DNA from: RUG572 sp051884915
GTDB lineage: Bacteria > Verrucomicrobiota > Kiritimatiellia > RFP12 > UBA1067
Direction of reading: 5' to 3'
NCBI GenBank assembly: GCA_051884915.1
Contig: JBJEWF010000004.1
Coordinates: 35,613 to 99,612, forward strand
DNA: 64,000 bases
Shown: in pieces, positions 60,545-64,000 of the stretch
Layout of the letters: each line of letters opens with the position of its first letter
How positions within the stretch are numbered: the stretch's first letter is position 1
Translations under genes and position numbers: made by a program
Notes under the pieces: generated by a model
What the model was told of the DNA's origin: nothing
Database searches by the model: none
What the model saw: only the letters and a program-made list of their open reading frames with translations

Positions 60545-61537
60545 TCACGCGGACTGCCAGCACGCGCACCGCCGCGCGCCCACGATTCTTTCGGCGGGAG
60601 GTTCCTGCGAACAGACCTCCCGTTTCACCGCGCAACGCGGCCAGAACGCGCACCCGTCCGGCCAGGCGTCGGGCGGCGGCACCGTGCCGGGGATGTCCGC
60701 CAGCAGCGCGTCGCGCGGCGCGTCCAGCGCCGGCACCGCGGCCAGCAGCCCCTTCGTATAGGGATGGCGCGGCGACGCAAGCACGTCCAGCACCGGGCCG
60801 CTTTCGACGATCCGGCCCGCGTACATCACGTTGACCTCGTCCATGCGTCCGGCGACCAGGCCCAGATTGTGCGTGATCAGCAGAACCGCCATGCCCGTCT
60901 CGGCCGCCAGGGAATCAATCAGCTCCAGAACCTGCCGCTGCGTCGTCACGTCGAGCGCCGTCGTCGGTTCGTCCGCCACGAGCAGGTCGGGCTGGGCGGC
61001 AAGCGCCATCGCGATCATGCAGCGCTGCTGCTGGCCGCCGGACAGTTCGCACGGATAGGCGCGCGCCGCCCGCCGCGGATCCGGCAGACCCGTCCGCGCC
61101 AGCAGCTCGACGACCCGCGCCGCCTGCGCGGTCCTGTCCATGCCCTTCGGCAGCGCCTCGCGGATCTGGTCGGCGATCCGCATCACGGGGTTCAACGAAT
61201 CCGTCGGGTTCTGGAAGACGTAGGCGATGCGCCGCAGCGGCGGCGGATCCGCCGGCGCGCCGGCGAACAGAATCTCCCCCGACACCGTCGCGCGGTCGGT
61301 CGGCGACAACCGGGCCAGCGAAAGCGCGGTCAGCGATTTGCCGCATCCCGACTCGCCCACCAGCGCCACGCGTCCATGCTCCGGCACGGCAAAACTCACG
61401 TCCCGCACCGGAACGATTTCCCTGCCGTCGCGATGGAACGCCACCCGCAAATGCCTGACTTCCAGCAACACCTCGATGCTCCGCTTCAATCTGCCCGTAT
61501 TCCAGTTTCCTCCGGGGCCGTTCCCCGGACCGTTCAT
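60545..61537 (-). CDS. ABC transporter ATP-binding protein, Dpp/Opp type
   Basis: 330 aa. ATPase of an oligopeptide/dipeptide importer. Walker A GESGCGKSLT, Q-loop VFQNPTDSLNP, signature LSGGQQQR, Walker B LLVADEPTTALD and the C-terminal oligopeptide-transporter cysteine region (CAFWPRCAVKREVC) of DppD/OppD. No permease or binding protein is in the window. ATG overlaps the miaA stop (ATGA). Confidence 0.92.
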   Translation of the reverse strand: MNGPGNGPGGNWNTGRLKRSIEVLLEVRHLRVAFHRDGREIVPVRDVSFAVPEHGRVALVGESGCGKSLTALSLARLSPTDRATVSGEILFAGAPADPPPLRRIAYVFQNPTDSLNPVMRIADQIREALPKGMDRTAQAARVVELLARTGLPDPRRAARAYPCELSGGQQQRCMIAMALAAQPDLLVADEPTTALDVTTQRQVLELIDSLAAETGMAVLLITHNLGLVAGRMDEVNVMYAGRIVESGPVLDVLASPRHPYTKGLLAAVPALDAPRDALLADIPGTVPPPDAWPDGCAFWPRCAVKREVCSQEPPAERIVGARRCACWQSA

Positions 61538-62259
61538 CCGTCCAGCGAGACCTCCCAGGGACCATGCGCGTCCCAGACCTTGCGGACGCGATCCGCGGTT
61601 TCCTCGGCAGTCGCCCCGATCGGCACGTAGAGCGGCGTCGACTGGTGGCGGAACCAGGTCTCCTGACGCTTCGCCAGCTGGCGCGTCCGCACCAGGATCT
61701 TCTCGCGGACTTCCGCAGGGGACAGGCCCGCGCTGAATTCCTTGTAGCCGATGGCCGCCGAAGCCGTAACCGACCAGCGGGGATACGCGCGCCGCAACGC
61801 GGCGACCTCCTGGGCGAGCCCCGACAGGAACATGTCGTCCAGACGCGCGGCGATGCGGGCATGGAGCACGGCACGGTCGACCTGGAGAACGGGATACGCC
61901 GGCGGCGGATTCGTCCACTTCCGGTCCAGTCCCCGCAGCAAGGCGGAAAAATAAAGTCCGGTTCCGCCCACGACGACAATCGGCCGCGACGCGGCAATCT
62001 CCCCCAGCCAGGCCGCCGCCGCGCGCAGCCAGGCGCCGGACGAGAACTTGTCCGCGGGCGTCACCACATCGACGCCCCCCATGGAGAACTCGGCCCGTTC
62101 GGCGGCGGACGGCTTGGCCGTCCCCACGTCCATGCCCTTGTAGACGAGCATGGAATCGGCGCTCAGAATCGCCGCCCCCATCTGACGGGCAAGAATGCCG
62201 GCGGCGGCCGATTTCCCGCTCGCCGTCGCCCCTGCCAGCAAATAGGCTTCACGCGTCAT
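61534..62259 (-). CDS. miaA: tRNA dimethylallyltransferase, short form
   Basis: 241 aa (family usually 290-310). Transfers dimethylallyl to A37 of tRNAs reading UNN codons. P-loop GATASGKSAA, SADSMLVYKGMDVGTAKPS, VVGGTGLYFSALLRGL, AIGYKEF and TRQLAKRQETWFR are present; the zinc-finger-like insertion domain appears reduced. Start at 62259 fits the P-loop position. Confidence 0.9.
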   Translation of the reverse strand: MTREAYLLAGATASGKSAAAGILARQMGAAILSADSMLVYKGMDVGTAKPSAAERAEFSMGGVDVVTPADKFSSGAWLRAAAAWLGEIAASRPIVVVGGTGLYFSALLRGLDRKWTNPPPAYPVLQVDRAVLHARIAARLDDMFLSGLAQEVAALRRAYPRWSVTASAAIGYKEFSAGLSPAEVREKILVRTRQLAKRQETWFRHQSTPLYVPIGATAEETADRVRKVWDAHGPWEVSLDG

Positions 62260-62681
62260 CGTCAGTTCCTTGTTTTCCTGCCGCCGTCCGGAGGCTTCCG
62301 CGCGCCCCGCGATGCGCGCGGGAACGGAGATCCGAAGGCGACGGCGACAGTATACCCCATCATCCGCCGAACCGTCAACGCCCACGCCGCAGGATGTATC
62401 CCGTGTCCAATGGCTGGTGTCGCCTCCCGTGTTCCAAGTTTGTGAACCAACATGAATTGCCAAGTCGCGTGTCGTCGCCGACATGTCCAAGTCGCTCAGC
62501 CTTGGCCTTGCCGGCTGGGGCAACGTGCGCCCCTTTCGAAATGGCGTTCATGTTCCCGATGATCGGGAACTGCTTCTTCTTGCCACAAAGGCCCTCTCCT
62601 CCTTTGTGCCTCTTTGTGTTCTTTGTCGCTAAAACATCCCTCGCGTCCTTTGCGTTCTTCGCGGTCAAGCGTCCTAACGAT
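62260..62681. other. 420-bp gap with a dispersed-repeat remnant
   Basis: No gene seen. At 62570-62670 (minus) runs of CACAAAGG/CGCAAAGGACGCG form the 'AKDAKNTKRHKG' sequence common as dispersed repeats in Verrucomicrobia/Planctomycetes-like genomes. Confidence 0.55.
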
Positions 62682-62858
62682 TCAAATCCTTTCATGCCAA
62701 TGGAGAACATTCAATTCGCCCTGATACGGCCAGTCGTCGGCATTTGCCACAAGCCCCTTGCGAACGGGATTGTTGCGCACGTATTCCCATTTCTGCGCAT
62801 AACTCTCGCTTGTGCGCAATTGCCTGTCCCAGCAGTCACGTTGAAACAAAGGAGGATT
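62682..62858 (-). pseudogene. C-terminal remnant of a REP-associated tyrosine transposase
   Basis: 58 codons: CWDRQLRTSESYAQKWEYVR, NNPVRKGLV and DDWPYQGELN are the C-terminal signature of RAYT (IS200-like Y1) transposases. The catalytic HUH and Tyr part is absent; the frame upstream enters the palindromic repeats. Confidence 0.82.
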
Positions 62859-62862
62859 CCTT

Positions 62863-63373
62863 GCGGGAGGGACGCGCCCCCGCGCGTCCGTATCCGCCGC
62901 GTCTGCCGCACGGGAGGGACGCGCTCCCGCGCGTCCGTATCCGCCGCGTCCGCCGCACGGGAGGGACGCGCTCCCGCGCGTCCGTTCTCGCCCGCGTCCG
63001 CCGTACGGGAGGGACGCGCTCCCGGGCGTCCGTCCTCGCCCGCGTCCGCCGTACGGGAGGGACGCGCTCCCGCGCGTCCGTTCTCGCCCGCCGTCTTTTC
63101 GGTCGCGCAGGAGCGCGACCCTCCCCTTTGTTCTTCGCCTGTCATAGTCATCGTCAGCGACGCCCACGACGGGCTTGCCGCAGCGCGCAAGACCGCGCTC
63201 CCGCGCGTCCGTTCTCGCCCGCGTCCGCCGCACGGGAGGGACGCGCTCCCGCGCGTCCGTTCTCGCCTGCCGTCTTTTCGGTCGCGCAGGAGCGCGACCC
63301 TCCCCTTTGTTCTTCGCCTGTCATAGTCATCGTCAGCGACGCCCACGACGGGCTTGCCGCAGCGCGCAAGACC
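62863..63373. repeat. REP-like palindromic repeats and a 179-bp tandem duplication
   Basis: Units resembling CGGGAGGGACGCGCTCCCG plus CGCGTCCG start at 62863 (variant), 62911, 62958, 63006, 63054 and 63232, spaced 47-48 bp in the main run. The segment 63091-63194 recurs identically at 63270-63373. Each unit can form a hairpin. The adjacent RAYT remnant suggests these are its REP substrates. Confidence 0.85.
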
Positions 63374-63814
63374 GTGTTCCCGGGCGTTCCGCGGCAACGC
63401 TGCCAGCAGCATCTTCAGCAGAACGCCCAGTCGAAGATTACGAAGGTCTCGCTCAAGGAACAGGTCGCCTCCGACATCCGCGCGATCTTCAACGCGCCTT
63501 CGCTCGAAGAGACCAGGCGACTGCTGGACATGGCGGTCGAGAAATACGCGAAGGACCAGTCGAAGCTTTCCGCGTGGATGGCGGACAACATTCCCGAGGG
63601 ACTGACGGCCTTCGCCTTTCCCGAACACCTGCGCAAGAAGCTGCGGACGAACAACATCGAGGAACGGCTCAACCGCTCGATCAAGGCAAGGACGAGGCTT
63701 ATCAGCGTATTCCCCAACCAGGCATCCCAGCTCAGGCTCGTCTCGGCGATCTGCATGGAGATCAGAGACGACTGGGAGACGGGAATGGTCTATCTCAATG
63801 TAAAGGAACTCTGA
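63320..63814 (+). pseudogene. C-terminal fragment of an IS256-family (Mutator) transposase
   Basis: 165 codons: VIVIVSDAHDGLAAARK with the second catalytic Asp, VFPGVPRQRCQQHLQQNA, and NNIEERLNRSIKARTR with the catalytic Glu. The N-terminal half including the first Asp is missing and replaced by repeat sequence. The first part is duplicated at 63141. Confidence 0.88.
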
Positions 63815-63913
63815 AAGGAACAATGGACCGGTGCGAATTTACAGACAAAACCCTTGCGTTATCACAAAGAATTGCTATGGAATTTATGAGTTACTTATAA
63901 AATTGCTAATATC

Positions 63914-63942
63914 TTGTCTGGCGTGAGTCAGTCTTCTATAAT
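63914..63942 (+). promoter_or_regulatory. Promoter before the last gene
   Basis: TTGTCT (63914-63919), 17-bp spacer, TATAAT (63937-63942), with AAAGGAGG before ATG 63981. Confidence 0.75.
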
Positions 63943-63980
63943 GGTGCGCAGTAACAAACCAATCAAAGGAGGTATTTCTT

Positions 63981-64000
63981 ATGCTGAACGAAAATGTCGT
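63981..64000 (+). CDS. Start of an unidentified gene (cut by window end)
   Basis: ATG 63981 with AAAGGAGG 8 nt upstream and a good promoter. Only MLNENV is visible. Could be another transposase or a host gene. Confidence 0.5.

Noticed and set aside
62911..63080. Regularly spaced repeats resembling a CRISPR array
   Set aside because: The repeats are palindromic and the 20-odd-bp 'spacers' are themselves nearly identical; no cas genes. They fit REP-like elements beside a RAYT remnant.

Overview
The window is high-GC bacterial chromosome carrying one complete-looking, tRNA-integrated siphovirus-like prophage. The chromosomal genes (exported GH2 and GH29 glycosidases, ROK kinase, CBS-containing manganese pyrophosphatase, a Tat-tagged glycyl-radical enzyme, an aryl-polyene-like ketosynthase set, a GspE ATPase and a LA_2272-type surface protein) suggest an anaerobic, glycan-degrading member of the Verrucomicrobiota/Kiritimatiellota/Lentisphaerota group. 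That placement is inference from gene content; no rRNA is present.

Left flank (1-16361): a partial GspE/PilB ATPase; tRNA-Gly(TCC) and tRNA-Leu(CAA); a GH2 glycosidase + ROK kinase pair; a family II pyrophosphatase; murA (Asp in place of the catalytic Cys) overlapping an RluA-type pseudouridine synthase; tRNA-Gln(CTG); and a six-gene leftward operon (16169 to 8971) of glycyl-radical enzyme, ketosynthase, dehydratase, ketoreductase, ketosynthase and serine-hydrolase lipoprotein. The middle four have the order of aryl-polyene genes apeO-P-Q-R. Several chromosomal genes have a -10 hexamer exactly 6 nt before the start codon, which predicts leaderless mRNAs.

Prophage (16362-57209; 40,800 bp between 48-bp att repeats): integration is in tRNA-Arg(CCG). 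The intact tRNA is at the right end and its 3' half was supplied by the phage with its own terminator; the displaced bacterial 3' half is at attL. Layout: integrase; hicB-hicA on the reverse strand; a structured repeat and a truncated second hicA; three small ribbon-helix-helix-like genes with three GGTGTAAAACACC palindromes, one inside a consensus promoter; an early block with ERF annealase, PD-(D/E)XK nuclease, SSB, frameshifted C5 methylase, RusA, a DnaB-N-like protein, a RecA-like ATPase and an ERCC4 nuclease; then ParB/methyltransferase, terminase, PLD-like protein, portal, scaffold, capsid, a MuF protein fused to a papain-fold toxin domain with a convergent candidate immunity gene, and tail genes. 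Finally about 9 kb (47577-56814) encodes mostly proteins with Sec signals or membrane anchors, including an 880-aa cysteine-rich repeat protein and a beta-helix fibre-like protein.

Right flank (57242-64000): LA_2272-like surface protein, uracil-DNA glycosylase, GH29 fucosidase, Dpp/Opp-type ABC ATPase overlapping miaA, then a mobile-element scar: the C-terminal end of a REP-associated tyrosine transposase, palindromic REP-like repeats, a 179-bp duplication, the C-terminal part of an IS256-family transposase, and the first codons of a new gene.

Most notable: (1) the capsid-toxin/immunity pair; (2) a recurring plus-strand motif TTGACC-NNG-CGGC at gene ends through the late region; (3) the exported-protein tail cassette with the CxCxC...FH protein; (4) the RHH/operator switch region; (5) structured repeats bracketing the early block; (6) a Tat-signal glycyl-radical enzyme beside an aryl-polyene-like core.
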